A stretch of DNA of 64,000 nucleotides from Kineococcus mangrovi (GCF_041320705.1 NZ_JBGGTQ010000003.1:1-64000), one strand, 5' to 3'. Positions 45,025 through 54,538 are shown, counted from the first letter of the stretch. Numbers and translations: made by a program. Notes: generated from the letters alone by a model not told the origin.

Positions 45025-45753
45025 TCATCGGTGGAGCAGCACGCTCACGGTGTCGGTGTTGCCGTCGAACGAGGACCCGCTGTCGAAGCCGCTCCCGGCC
45101 AGCACCGCGAAGAAGATGATGGCCCCTACCACCGCCAGGACCGTCAGCCCGATGTTCACCCAGGCGCAGATCTTGCCCGCCAGCAGGTACCCCAGGCCCC
45201 GCTTCGTGCCGCCCGACTCCAGGATCTCCCGGCGCGCACCCGGGGTGAGCGCCAGCGCCACGATCGCCGCGATCCAGCCCAGACCGGTGCCCATGAGGAC
45301 CAGACCGCCGACGGCCGTCCAGCACACGGCGTGGGCCGTGCCGGTGACCCGCGGGCCGTCGTACCCGGGGTACTGCTGGTTGTACTGCGGCTGGTACCCG
45401 CCGTACGACCCGGCCGCCGGGTACTGCTCGTTCTGCTGCGGGGCGTAGGACTGCGGCCGGCTGTACTGCGGCTGCCCGTACGGCGACTGCTGCCCGTACG
45501 GCGACTGCTGCCCGTGCGGCTGCTGGTCGGAGGAGGACCCGCCGTAGCGCGGCAGCCCCTCGGTCGGGGCCGCCCCGCCCGTGGGCTGGGCCTGCGTGGG
45601 GGCCTCACCCGACGAGCCCGTGCGGTACGGGTCGTGCGCGTCGGTCCCGCCGCCCGGCTGCCCACCGGAGCGGTAGGGGTCCTGCGGTGCCGGGTCCGCG
45701 TCCGGCTTCTCCCACCAGGAGCGCTGTCCCTCGCCCTGCCCGTTGTCGCTCAT
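45025..45753 (-). CDS. DUF4190 membrane protein with Gln/Pro/Tyr-rich N-terminus
   Basis: 242 residues. The first ~135 are disordered, with SPYGQQSPYGQPQYSRPQSY-like repeats. The C-terminal part has two transmembrane helices (VCWTAVGGLVLMGTGLGWIAAIVALAL and INIGLTVLAVV...AIIFF) around LESGGTKRGLGYLLAGKICAW, the DUF4190 arrangement. ATG at 45753. Function unknown; the N-terminus probably lies in the cytoplasm. Confidence 0.8.
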   Translation of the reverse strand: MSDNGQGEGQRSWWEKPDADPAPQDPYRSGGQPGGGTDAHDPYRTGSSGEAPTQAQPTGGAAPTEGLPRYGGSSSDQQPHGQQSPYGQQSPYGQPQYSRPQSYAPQQNEQYPAAGSYGGYQPQYNQQYPGYDGPRVTGTAHAVCWTAVGGLVLMGTGLGWIAAIVALALTPGARREILESGGTKRGLGYLLAGKICAWVNIGLTVLAVVGAIIFFAVLAGSGFDSGSSFDGNTDTVSVLLHR

Positions 45754-45837
45754 GGTCGTCCGCACTCCGAGTCTGTCCGCTGGTCCTCACCGTTGCAGGC
45801 TCGACGCTAGCCGACGGCTCCGACGCGCACCTCCTCC

Positions 45838-48225
45838 TCACGGCTCGGCGTGGACCACTCCGGTGATCCGGTGGACGGAGAAGGACCGCACCGTCCGTTC
45901 GGTGCGGTCGAAGGCCGTGATCCGACCTCCGTCGACCCCGAGGGCGTCGACGAGGTGACGCCCGGCAGCTCCCGCGGTGTCCACGTAGCCGATCCACACG
46001 GGCCGGCGCCGCGCGACGGCCTCGCGCAGCACCGACAGCGACGTCGTCGGGTCCATCGTCGGCAGGGCGGGGGCGTGCTCGTACTTCTCCCGCTTCCGCT
46101 CCAGCTCGGCGACGTCCTCGTCGCCGCCGCGCAGCGTCTGCACCGCGGCGCTCACGAGGGAGGGCCCCGGTGCCGGGGGCTCGCCGGTGACGGGCCGCGG
46201 CGGCGGTGTCGGACCCGAGCGCGCGGCCGTGGGCCGGCGGACGACGAGCTCGCCGGAGGGACCCTCGGCGGCCGGGGCCGCACCGACCTCGCGCAGCACC
46301 GCGAGCACCTCGTCCGGTTCGGCGGCGGCTGCGAGCACCGTGGGGGCCAGCAGGCGCAGACGCAGTGCGGCGCAGCGTTTGTCGGCGACGAGCTCGGCCA
46401 GCAGGGACGGGTCTTCCGCACGCACGTACGCCGCCGCGCGCCCGACCCGCACGCGTCCGTGCCGGCGGGCGACGTCCCGCACGAGGTACTCCAGCGGCTG
46501 CGGGACACCGGTGGAGGACAGCTCGGAGAGGAAGGCCAGCGCCTCGTCGGCGGTGGCCCCCTCGTCGAGCCCGCGCCGCACCGACGCCGGGTCGAACCGG
46601 TAGACGGTCGCCCCGCCCCGGCTCTCCACCCGGGCCAGCGACTCCAGCCGCCGGGCCAGCGGCGGGTCGAGGGGGCCGGGTGCCACGGCCGTCAGGTCTG
46701 CCTGCAGCAGCACCTCGCGCACCGGCGCCGGCGACGCGGCCTCCAGCTCCCGCCGCGCCCCGTCCTCGTCCCCGGCCAGCAGGGACCGCCCGGCGGGGCT
46801 CAGCGCACCCGCCCCCAGCACCCCCAGCCAGTTCGCGTCCCGCAGCGTCCACGTCACGAGGTCCTCGCGCAGCCGGCTGGCGCGGCGCGGGGCCGCCCAG
46901 CGCAGCCGGGTGGCGAGACCGGCCCCGTCGGCCACACCCCCCTCCGGCAGCGCCGCGAGCTCGGCCAGCACGGCCCGGCGCACCGCCGGGGCCGAGGCCC
47001 GGTCCAGGTCGGCGCCGAGGGCGTTGCGCGGGGAGTCCTTCGCGTCCCGCGTGCCGACCATCGCCGGGACGCGCGTGGAGGGCAGCCACGCCGAGACGAG
47101 CGTCAGCCACTGCTCGCCGGGCCCTTCCTCCAGCCAGGCGTCGAACGCCGGCGTCGGCAGCCAGCGGGGCTCGACCTCGCGGTCGTCGGCGACGAGCCCG
47201 GCGACCCAGGCCGTCTCGACGACGAGCGCGGCCGTCGCCTCGTCGACCTCCAGGGCGGTGGCCGTGCGTCGCAGGTCCCGCACGCCCAGGCCACCGGCCC
47301 GCAGCACGGGCGGACCCGCGGCACCCCACCGGCGCCCCAGCTCGGCGACGAGCCGGCAGGCCTCGCCGGCGGCTCCCGCCGAGGCCGCGCGCACCTGCGG
47401 CGCGGGCCGTTCCGTCGTCGTCAGCTCCGGTGGCGTCCGCTCCGCCGTGCGGTGCACGCGACCGCCGCGCAGCGCCAGGCCCACCTCCCGCGGCAGCACG
47501 ACCGTCCCCGGGCCGGACACCGCGAGCAGCCCGTGCGAGAGCAGCCACTCGACCGGACCGGCCGCCGAGGCCGTCCGCACCTGCCGGTCGGCCCGTTCCA
47601 CGGCCCCCGTCGGTGGACCCCAGGTGAGCTTGTCGAGGACGACGCGCACCCCGTCGGGCGCGTCCTGCAGCAGCCCCTCGACCGTTCCCGGCGCGCCCAG
47701 GTGCCCGGCGAGGCGGGCCAGCGCGACCTCCGGGTCGTGGCTCACCTCCAGGTCCAGGTCCTCCAGCAGCTCGGCCAGGCGCTGCGGCGAGCGCCGGCCC
47801 AGCGCGTCGGCCAGGGACGGGCCCAGGCCGGCCGGGTGCGGCCCGAGCAGCTCGCGGACGGCGGAGACGAGGTGCAGGCGGCGGTCCGGGCCCCACACGA
47901 GCGCCCGGCGGCGCAGCTCGGCGACGACGTCGCCGGCCTTGGCCCCCCACACCTTCGACGCGGCGCTCACGCTCGTCGGGTCGGGCAGGACGCTGAGGAC
48001 CTCGGCGACCTGCAGCAGGGGGGTGTCCAGGCGTTCGAGCGCGCGCTGCGTGCTGGCCCGGGTCGTGGCCCGGGTCGCCAGGGCCGAGGACGACGTGGGC
48101 AGGGGGGCGGCGAGGTCGGGGCGCGCGGCGAACAGGACCCGCAGGTCGTCGTCGTCGCGGGCGCGCAGGTCCTCGGCGAGGGTGCGCGGGATCGACTTCG
48201 GGGCGCGAGCTGGGGCCGTGGGCAT
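45838..48225 (-). CDS. Helicase-associated domain protein (Helicase_C_3 family)
   Basis: 795 residues. The actinobacterial helicase-associated family: LAEDLRARDDDDLRVLFAARPDLAAP at the N-terminus, many winged-helix-like segments, and LLQADLTAVAPGPL / LEYLVRDVARRHGRVRVG in the conserved C-terminal domain. The final ~55 residues (RRPVWIGYVDTAGAAGRHLVDALGV...ITAFDRTERTVRSF) look like a WYL-type ligand domain. No helicase motor motifs are present. Often encoded beside XPB, as here, so it probably works with that helicase. ATG at 48225. Confidence 0.88.
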   Translation of the reverse strand: MPTAPARAPKSIPRTLAEDLRARDDDDLRVLFAARPDLAAPLPTSSSALATRATTRASTQRALERLDTPLLQVAEVLSVLPDPTSVSAASKVWGAKAGDVVAELRRRALVWGPDRRLHLVSAVRELLGPHPAGLGPSLADALGRRSPQRLAELLEDLDLEVSHDPEVALARLAGHLGAPGTVEGLLQDAPDGVRVVLDKLTWGPPTGAVERADRQVRTASAAGPVEWLLSHGLLAVSGPGTVVLPREVGLALRGGRVHRTAERTPPELTTTERPAPQVRAASAGAAGEACRLVAELGRRWGAAGPPVLRAGGLGVRDLRRTATALEVDEATAALVVETAWVAGLVADDREVEPRWLPTPAFDAWLEEGPGEQWLTLVSAWLPSTRVPAMVGTRDAKDSPRNALGADLDRASAPAVRRAVLAELAALPEGGVADGAGLATRLRWAAPRRASRLREDLVTWTLRDANWLGVLGAGALSPAGRSLLAGDEDGARRELEAASPAPVREVLLQADLTAVAPGPLDPPLARRLESLARVESRGGATVYRFDPASVRRGLDEGATADEALAFLSELSSTGVPQPLEYLVRDVARRHGRVRVGRAAAYVRAEDPSLLAELVADKRCAALRLRLLAPTVLAAAAEPDEVLAVLREVGAAPAAEGPSGELVVRRPTAARSGPTPPPRPVTGEPPAPGPSLVSAAVQTLRGGDEDVAELERKREKYEHAPALPTMDPTTSLSVLREAVARRRPVWIGYVDTAGAAGRHLVDALGVDGGRITAFDRTERTVRSFSVHRITGVVHAEP

Positions 48226-48429
48226 CGGGGGGAGTTTAGGGCGACCGGCGGCGGGTGCGCCGTCGGAGCCGGCCCGTGGCGGGGCGACCGGCCCGGCGGT
48301 ACCGGTCGCGGGCCCCGCCGACGAGCCGGCGCAGCCCGCCGGACCCGTTCGGCCGGGCGGGGGCCCGTCCCGCCGGCGACCTCCGGAAGACCCGCCGCTG
48401 CACGCCTCCGGCGCCGACGCGAGCTGTGG

Positions 48430-48906
48430 TCAGGACAGGTCGGCCAGCAGTTCGGCCACGCCGTTCACCACGAGGTCGTGGTCCTCCTGCGACGTCAGGC
48501 CCGACGCGGTGACCGCTGCGACCACACCGGCCCCCTCGACGCGCACCGGGAACGACCCCCCGGTGACGGCGTACCCGTGGTCGAGCCACCCCATCGCCAC
48601 GGGATCGACCCCGGCCTGGTCCATCCGCGCGGCGAACAACGCGCTGCTGCACTCGAAACGTCGCACCACCGCGGCTTTGCGGGCCACCCAGGTCTGCTGG
48701 TCGACGGTCGCTCCGCTCAACGAGGCCCGGAACACGACGAAGTCGCCGCGGCGGACGTCGATCATCACGCCCGCTCCCGCGGCCCGTGCGGACTCGGTGA
48801 TGCGTCGCCCGAGTTCCCAGGCGTCCTCGGGGGTGAAGCGCGGCAGGACGAGGCGTTGCTCCTGCGCGGTGAGCTCGGCGATGAGATCGGTCGTCTGGGG
48901 GGTCAT
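48430..48906 (-). CDS. UPF0303 / heme-degrading-domain (GlcG/HbpS-like) protein
   Basis: 158 residues. LPRFTPEDAWELGRRITESA, VMIDVRRGDFVVFRASLSG, FECSSALFAARM and YAVTGGSFPVRVEGAGVVAAVTASGLTSQEDHDLVV match UPF0303. The family fold resembles GlcG/HbpS; catalytic function is unproven. ATG at 48906 overlaps the LacI stop as ATGA, so it is in the LacI-MFS operon. Confidence 0.85.
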   Translation of the reverse strand: MTPQTTDLIAELTAQEQRLVLPRFTPEDAWELGRRITESARAAGAGVMIDVRRGDFVVFRASLSGATVDQQTWVARKAAVVRRFECSSALFAARMDQAGVDPVAMGWLDHGYAVTGGSFPVRVEGAGVVAAVTASGLTSQEDHDLVVNGVAELLADLS

Positions 48907-49934
48907 CGTCTCGTCCTCCTGGTGGGTGCCCGCGCGGGGCCGGTCGAGGACCGGACCACGAGCGTGGCGGGGGTGGGGTCGGCCGAAGGATCGGCCGTGG
49001 GGTTCTGGAGCCGGCGCACGATCGCGCCCAGGGTGGCCGCGACCGTCAGGTCGACGTCCTGCCGGACGGAGGTGAGGTCGTTGAACGACAGGCCGGCCAC
49101 GGGGGAGTCGTCGTACCCCACGAGGGAGACCTGTGCGGGGACGGCGACCCCCGCGTCGCGCAGCACCGCCCGGACGGCGGCCGCGCACTGGTCGCTGCAG
49201 CAGACCACGGCGCTGGGCAGGACCCTGCGTCGCAGGAGTTCGCGGGCGGCCTGCGCGGCCGACTCCTCCTCGAAGTCGGAGTCGACCACGTCGATCTCGC
49301 CGGTCAGACCCGTGGCGGTCATCGCGTCGCGGTAGGCCTGCGCCCGATCCGGCCCGACCGCCCCACCGTGGCCCCCGACGTAGGTGATGCGGCGGTGGCC
49401 GAGGCCGTGGAGGTGCTCGACGGCGGCCAGCAGTCCGGCGCCGTCGTCCGAGCGGACCTCGTCGGCCCGGGGGTCCGCCCGGCGCTCACCGAGCCAGACC
49501 ACGGGAACCAGGCCCAGGGCGCGGTCGAGGGCGGGTGAGCCCGGCGCGGGGTTGAAGCAGGCCAGCGCTTCGACCCGGTGGCCCAGCAGTTCGTTCACCA
49601 CGACGTCGGTGGAGCGGACGCTGGTGGCGGGAGCCAGCACCACGCCGAAACCCTCGGCCTCGGCCCGTTCCAGGAAGCGTTCGACGAACCGGGACTCGAA
49701 GACGTTGCCCGCGGCGAACGCGACCCCGATCAACCGGGTGCGGGACTGCCGCAGCAACCGGGCCGAGGTGTTGACCGCGAACCCGAGGTCCTGCGCCGCG
49801 GACAGGACCTTCTCCCTCGACGCCTCGCTGGGGCCGGGAACCCCGCGCATCACCATCGAGACCAGCTGGCGCGAGACGCCCGCCCGCAGTGCGACGTCCT
49901 TCATCGTCGGCACGTGCGGACCGCTGGGGCTCAT
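48903..49934 (-). CDS. LacI family transcriptional regulator
   Basis: 343 residues. HTH: TMKDVALRAGVSRQLVSMVMRG, hinge NTSARLLRQSRTRLIGV, then a periplasmic-binding-like sensor domain with DRAQAYRDAMTATGL, SAVVCCSDQCAAAVRAVL and VSLVGYDDSPVAGL. ATG at 49934 is chosen as 15 residues upstream lack conservation. Operon: MFS - LacI - UPF0303. Its probable operators are at 51294-51311 and 53339-53352. Confidence 0.92.
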   Translation of the reverse strand: MSPSGPHVPTMKDVALRAGVSRQLVSMVMRGVPGPSEASREKVLSAAQDLGFAVNTSARLLRQSRTRLIGVAFAAGNVFESRFVERFLERAEAEGFGVVLAPATSVRSTDVVVNELLGHRVEALACFNPAPGSPALDRALGLVPVVWLGERRADPRADEVRSDDGAGLLAAVEHLHGLGHRRITYVGGHGGAVGPDRAQAYRDAMTATGLTGEIDVVDSDFEEESAAQAARELLRRRVLPSAVVCCSDQCAAAVRAVLRDAGVAVPAQVSLVGYDDSPVAGLSFNDLTSVRQDVDLTVAATLGAIVRRLQNPTADPSADPTPATLVVRSSTGPARAPTRRTRR

Positions 49935-49985
49935 GCGTCGCAGTGTTCCAGGGAGCGTGGTGGGAGACGGGACCGGCACGCCGGG

Positions 49986-51254
49986 TCAGCGCACCTTGCG
50001 GATGGGCAGGATGACCAGCACCCCGACGAGGGCGACGATCCCCGCGCCCCACAGCAGCAACGGGTAGTTGTCCGCGCGGGCCCCGGAGGCTCCGACGCCC
50101 AGGAGCAGGAGGCCCAGACCGGGAGCCACGGACTGCGGCAGGGCCTGGGCCATGTTGATGACGCCGAGGTCCTTGCCGGGTTGCTCGGGGTCGGGCAGCA
50201 CGGCGATGGTCAGTGCGTTGTCGACGGATCCGTACACCCCGTAGGCGAACCCCATGAGGATCTCGGCGGCGTAGAACACCGCGACGCTGTCGGCGTGCGC
50301 CAGGATGACGAGACCCACCGCGAACAGCGCGGTGGCGGCCATCACGAACACCTTGCGCCGGCCCAGCTTGTCCGAGAGCCAGCCGCCGAGGTACGCGCTG
50401 ACCAGCAGGGCGAGGGTGTAGTAGAGGACCCCCTGCGCCTGGGCAGCCACCGCGGCCGACCGCTCCAGGCCGAGGTGGTCCTGCATGTAGATGAGCCGGT
50501 ACGTGGTGAACATGTACGTGGCCAGCGTGATGAGGAACCGGGACCACCAGGCCAGGCCGAAGTCGGGGAACTTCAGCGGGTTGGTCCAGAATGTGTGGGC
50601 CATCTCCAGCAGGTTCATCCGCGGCAGCGGGGTCTCGGGGACCCGGTCGCGGGTGACGGCGACGTAGACGACGACGCTGACGACGCCGATGACGCCGGGC
50701 ACCAGGAAGAGCAGCGCCAGGTCGGTCTGCAGGTACACGGCGAGGTAGAGCCCGGCCAGGATCGAGACGTTCTGGGCCACGGCCAGGACGCCGGAGGCGC
50801 GACCGCGCTGGGCCTCGGGGACGTTGTCCGCGAAACTCGCCAGCAGCGCGGCCGAGGCGGCGTTGGAGGCCACCTGGCAGAACAGCCAGGAGGCGATGAG
50901 TTCCCCGACGGTCTCGGCCGTCCCCATCCAGGCGAGGCCGGCGAGCAGGCCGACGATCCCGCCGAGCAGCCACGGCCGGCGCCGGCCCCAGCGGGTCCGC
51001 GTGCGGTCCGAGAGCGCTCCGAAGATCGGGTTCGAGACGAGCGCACCCAGGGCACCGACGGGCAGGACGCTGCCGACGACGGCTGCGGGGTTCTCGGGGT
51101 TGATCTGCTCGGCCTTGATGGCCATGCTGACGAAGATCGGGGCCAGGATCGCGGCGAAGATCCCGAACTGCGCGAAACCCAGGGTGAACAGGTAGGACCG
51201 GGAGACCCGGGTCTGCGCGGCACCGGGCAGGACAGGCGTCACCTGTGACGACAT
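49986..51254 (-). CDS. MFS transporter (SLC45/GPH-like sugar transporter)
   Basis: 422 residues, about 12 hydrophobic segments. GALSDRTRTRWGRRRPWLLGG is the loop 2-3 motif of the SLC45/sucrose and GPH transporters; YLGGWLSDKLGRRKVFVMA is its C-half repeat. ATG at 51254 with GAGGAGGAG 3 bases upstream. A LacI-type palindrome precedes it. With the oxidoreductase operon next door it suggests import and oxidation of a saccharide or polyol. Confidence 0.88.
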   Translation of the reverse strand: MSSQVTPVLPGAAQTRVSRSYLFTLGFAQFGIFAAILAPIFVSMAIKAEQINPENPAAVVGSVLPVGALGALVSNPIFGALSDRTRTRWGRRRPWLLGGIVGLLAGLAWMGTAETVGELIASWLFCQVASNAASAALLASFADNVPEAQRGRASGVLAVAQNVSILAGLYLAVYLQTDLALLFLVPGVIGVVSVVVYVAVTRDRVPETPLPRMNLLEMAHTFWTNPLKFPDFGLAWWSRFLITLATYMFTTYRLIYMQDHLGLERSAAVAAQAQGVLYYTLALLVSAYLGGWLSDKLGRRKVFVMAATALFAVGLVILAHADSVAVFYAAEILMGFAYGVYGSVDNALTIAVLPDPEQPGKDLGVINMAQALPQSVAPGLGLLLLGVGASGARADNYPLLLWGAGIVALVGVLVILPIRKVR

Positions 51255-51293
51255 CGACTCCTCCTCGAGACGAACCTCTGCGGGCACGTGCGC

Positions 51294-51311
51294 TGTTGGC
51301 ACGTGCTAACA
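51294..51311. promoter_or_regulatory. LacI-family operator before the MFS gene
   Basis: TGTTGGCACGTGCTAACA is an 18-bp palindrome with one mismatch, centred on the CG typical of LacI operators. It shares GTTNGCACGNGCTAA with the site at 53339-53352. It lies 40 bases before the MFS start. Confidence 0.75.
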
Positions 51312-51378
51312 ACCTGGCGCCAACGTACCTCCCGGGCTTCGTCCGGGACAAGGGCCCCGGGCCGGTCGCCACGAAGAA

Positions 51379-51413
51379 CACCCGATCAGCCCGTCCGGGC
51401 GGGTGATCGGGTG
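51379..51413 (-). terminator. Terminator of the oxidoreductase operon
   Basis: CACCCGATCA (51379-51388) pairs with TGATCGGGTG (51404-51413), extended by GCCCG/CGGGC. 16 bases after the oxidoreductase stop. Confidence 0.75.
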
Positions 51414-51428
51414 CTCCTGCAGCGGGTT

Positions 51429-52454
51429 TCAGAACTGGGCGAGGGCGGCGTCCATGGTCGCGGCGATCTCCACGGTCTCGGCCAGCGTGTGCAGCGGCGA
51501 CTCGCGGCGCCCCTCGCCCACGTACCGGGCCAGCGCCGTGGCCTCCCAGGACAGCCCGTCGAAGAGCTCCAGGCCGCTCGGATCGGTGAACTCCAGGCCG
51601 GCGCCGCCGTGGGAGTTGTCCAGGAGCCGGAACGCGGACGGGGTGTAGAAGAACTCGGACATCTCGATCCGGGCCTGGTCGCCGAAGATCGTCGCCCGGT
51701 TGGGGGTGCGGGCGAGCAGGGTGGTGGTCAGCGTGGACTGGACGCCGTCACCGTGTCCGAGGACCACCGTCGCGAACGCGTCGACCCCGGTGGAGCTGCG
51801 CCCACCGGTGGCCGTGACGACCTGCGGCGCACCGAGCACCATCGAGTCGAGCTGGACCGGGTAGATGCCCAGGTCCAGCATCGCGCCGCCGCCGAGCTCG
51901 GGGCGGTACAACCGGTGTGCGGGGTCGAACGGGATGGGTTGACCGTGCTCGGCGTGCACCCCGTGGATCGTGCCGAGGACTCCGTCGGCGAGCAGCGTGC
52001 GGATCACCGAGGCCTGCGGCAGGTACCGGAACCACATGGCCTCCATGAGCAACCTGTCGGCCGCGTGGGCGGCGTCGACGAGTTCACGAGTCTCGGTGGC
52101 GTTCATGGCCAGCGGTTTCTCGATCATCACGTGCTTGCCCGCCGCCAGGGCGAGCAGCCCGAGCTTCAGGTGCTCGCTCTGGGGGGTGGCGATGTAGACG
52201 ACGTCGACCTCGGGGTCGGCGACCAGCGCCTCGTAGGAACCGTGGGAGCGGTCCATCCCGTGCTGGGCGGCGAACGCGCCGGCCCGTTCGGCCGAGCGGG
52301 AACCGACGGCGACGGGCAGCTGCGCCGTGTGCTTGCGCATCGCGGTGACGAACTCCCCGGCGATCCAGCCGGGACCCAGGACGCCCCAGCGCAGGGCGGG
52401 TTCACCGGAGCCGCTGGTGAAGAGCTCGGGGTCGGGAAGCGTGGTGGGGAGCAT
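51429..52454 (-). CDS. Gfo/Idh/MocA family oxidoreductase
   Basis: 341 residues. NAD(P) site WGVLGPGWIAGEFV, YIATPQSEHL, the HVMIEKPLAMN motif with the catalytic-region EKP, and GGGAMLDLGIYPVQL for the C-domain. It oxidises sugars, inositols or related diols. ATG at 52454, 11 bases after the propeller protein. Likely induced through the LacI operator upstream of that gene. Confidence 0.92.
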   Translation of the reverse strand: MLPTTLPDPELFTSGSGEPALRWGVLGPGWIAGEFVTAMRKHTAQLPVAVGSRSAERAGAFAAQHGMDRSHGSYEALVADPEVDVVYIATPQSEHLKLGLLALAAGKHVMIEKPLAMNATETRELVDAAHAADRLLMEAMWFRYLPQASVIRTLLADGVLGTIHGVHAEHGQPIPFDPAHRLYRPELGGGAMLDLGIYPVQLDSMVLGAPQVVTATGGRSSTGVDAFATVVLGHGDGVQSTLTTTLLARTPNRATIFGDQARIEMSEFFYTPSAFRLLDNSHGGAGLEFTDPSGLELFDGLSWEATALARYVGEGRRESPLHTLAETVEIAATMDAALAQF

Positions 52455-52465
52455 CTGGGATCCGT

Positions 52466-53329
52466 TCAGTGGAGCGGGTAGGAGACGAAGGCGAACCGGT
52501 CGCCGTCAGGGGCCCAGCCGTTGACGTTGAGCGTGCCCTGGCCGCCGAACAGCGGGTAGGTCTGCAGGTCCTGCGTCCAGTCCCCGGCGTCCACGACGTG
52601 CACCACGACGTCGAGGTCGGCCGGGTGCCCGAGGGTCCCGGCGGGGAACGAGAGGTAGCTCCCGTACCGGGCGTCGGGGGACAGGTGGGGGAACCAGTCG
52701 ACGGTGTCGCTGGTCACGAGCCGTTCGAGGTCGCCGCCCCCGTCGGGGATCCGTGCGAGCTGCGCGTGCCCGGGGGTCGACGTGAACGACTCGGTGTTCA
52801 GCAGGATCGACCTGCCGTCCGGGGTCCACTCCGGCCCGTCGAGGTGGCCGTCACCGGCGGGGACCCGCTGCGGTGCGCCGCCGAGGGGCAGGACCACGAG
52901 CCGGCCGGGTTCGTCGAACGTCGTGAGCTCGACGTAGGCCAGCCGCTCGCCGTCCGGGGAGACCCCGTGCAGGAAGTGCCAGTGCCCGTCGTCCGGGGTG
53001 ACCCGCACGACCGCGCCACCGGTCAGCGCACCCCGGTAGACGTGCCCGTCGTTGGCCGACATGAACACGTGGTCACCGTCGGGGGCCAGGACGTGGTCGT
53101 TGTTGATGTCGGGCAGCCCCTCGAAGGGGACCTCGGTGAGCCCGGGCGCGGAGAGGGGCAGCCGCCACAGCTTCCCGGCCCCGTTGAGGTAGAGGGCTGA
53201 ACCGTCCAGGGACCAGTTCGGGGCCTCGATCAGCATCCCGGTGGTCTCGAAGAGGGGCTCGGGAGTCGTGAGTCCCGGCCCGCCGAGCAGGACGCGCGAC
53301 CGCTGCGCCGCGGCGAGAGTACGAAGCAC
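52466..53329 (-). CDS. TolB-like/WD40-like beta-propeller protein
   Basis: 287 residues, no signal peptide. Repeating blades: APNWSLDGSALYLNGAGKLW, VLAPDGDHVFMSANDGHVYR, HGVSPDGERLAYVEL, PEWTPDGRSILLNTE, PHLSPDARYGSYLSFP and GWAPDGDRFAFVSYP, each with the PDG turn of TolB/DPP-type propellers. ATG at 53329. Possibly a cytoplasmic lyase or binding protein for an oligosaccharide, such as oligogalacturonate-lyase-like propellers; that is conjecture. Confidence 0.8.
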   Translation of the reverse strand: MLRTLAAAQRSRVLLGGPGLTTPEPLFETTGMLIEAPNWSLDGSALYLNGAGKLWRLPLSAPGLTEVPFEGLPDINNDHVLAPDGDHVFMSANDGHVYRGALTGGAVVRVTPDDGHWHFLHGVSPDGERLAYVELTTFDEPGRLVVLPLGGAPQRVPAGDGHLDGPEWTPDGRSILLNTESFTSTPGHAQLARIPDGGGDLERLVTSDTVDWFPHLSPDARYGSYLSFPAGTLGHPADLDVVVHVVDAGDWTQDLQTYPLFGGQGTLNVNGWAPDGDRFAFVSYPLH

Positions 53330-53338
53330 CCCGTCAAG

Positions 53339-53352
53339 TTAGCACGAGCTAA
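53339..53352. promoter_or_regulatory. LacI-family operator before the propeller/oxidoreductase operon
   Basis: TTAGCACGAGCTAA, a palindrome broken only at the centre, matches the MFS operator core. It begins 10 bases upstream of the ATG at 53329, so binding would block transcription start or elongation. Confidence 0.75.
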
Positions 53353-53500
53353 AGCGACCGGGAGGAGGTGGATCCAGGCGGCCCGGTCGTGCGCCCGCAC
53401 GTGGCCGAGCGCGGTGGGCGGCACGCCTGCGGGCACCGGGTCTCCCCGCGCGCCGGGCACGCCGGGGCCCAGGGGCCCCGACGTGCGCCCGCGGTCGGCG

Positions 53501-54505
53501 TCAGCGGTGGACGGTGGACATGTCCGGGTAGCGGTCCCCGGCGCTCGCGCCGACCGGCAGGACCGCGTCGAGGCGGGCGAGGTCGTCGGCGCCGAGCCGC
53601 ACCTGGACGGCGGCGAGGTTCTCCTCGAGGTAGGTCCGCCGCTTCGTCCCCGGGATGGGGACGACGTCCCCGCCCTGCGCGAGCAGCCACGCCAGCGCCA
53701 CCTGCCCCGCGCTCACCCCGCGGTCCGCGGCCAGGGCGCGCACCTCGTCGACGAGTTCGAGGTTGCGCTGGAAGTTCTCGCCCTGGAAGCGGGGGTTGGC
53801 GCGGCGGAAGTCGTCGTCGGCGAGGTCGTCGACGCTGCGGATCGCGCCGGAGAGGAACCCGCGACCCAGCGGCGAGTAGGGCACGAACCCGATCCCGAGT
53901 TCGCGCACGGTGGCGAGGACGCCGTTCTCCTCGACGTCGCGCGTCCACAACGACCACTCCGTCTGCACCGCCGTGACCGGGTGGGTGCCGTGGGCGCGGC
54001 GGATGGTGTCGGGGGCGGCCTCGCTGATGCCGAGGTGGCGGACCTTGCCGGCGGTGACGAGCTCGGCCATCGCGCCCCACGTCTCCTCGACGGGCACGCT
54101 CGGGTCCACGCGGTGCTGGTAGTAGAGGTCGACGTGGTCCACGCCGAGGCGCTGCAGGCTCGCGTCGCAGGCGGAGCGGACGTAGTCGGGGGTGCCGTTG
54201 ACGCGGCGGGTCCCGTCGGCGCGGCGCTCGTTGCCGAACTTCGTGGCGAGGACGACGTCGTCGCGGCGGGAGGCGATGGCGCGGCCCACGAGCTGCTCGT
54301 TCGTGAACGGGCCGTACATGTCGGCGGTGTCGAGGAAGGTCCCCCCGGCGTCGAGGAACGCGGCGATCGTCGCCAGCGACTCCTGCTCGTCGCCGGTGCC
54401 GTAGAACTCGCTCATGCCCATGCAGCCGAGGCCGAGGGCGGAGACGGTGAGGGCGGTGCCGTGTTCGGTGCTGCCCAGGACGCGGGTCGGCAGGTGTTCG
54501 GTCAT
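53501..54505 (-). CDS. Aldo/keto reductase
   Basis: 334 residues. NADPH-dependent TIM-barrel reductase: [12 protein letters not shown], catalytic Asp/Tyr in [10 protein letters not shown], Lys in VLATKFGNE, and His in [22 protein letters not shown] and PIPGTKR bind the cofactor. ATG at 54505. The MerR regulator lies 33 bases upstream on the same strand, so the pair is probably an operon controlled by that regulator. Confidence 0.92.
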   Translation of the reverse strand: MTEHLPTRVLGSTEHGTALTVSALGLGCMGMSEFYGTGDEQESLATIAAFLDAGGTFLDTADMYGPFTNEQLVGRAIASRRDDVVLATKFGNERRADGTRRVNGTPDYVRSACDASLQRLGVDHVDLYYQHRVDPSVPVEETWGAMAELVTAGKVRHLGISEAAPDTIRRAHGTHPVTAVQTEWSLWTRDVEENGVLATVRELGIGFVPYSPLGRGFLSGAIRSVDDLADDDFRRANPRFQGENFQRNLELVDEVRALAADRGVSAGQVALAWLLAQGGDVVPIPGTKRRTYLEENLAAVQVRLGADDLARLDAVLPVGASAGDRYPDMSTVHR

Positions 54506-54538
54506 GCCCCGAGCCTCCGCCTTCGAGCGCGCTCGAAG

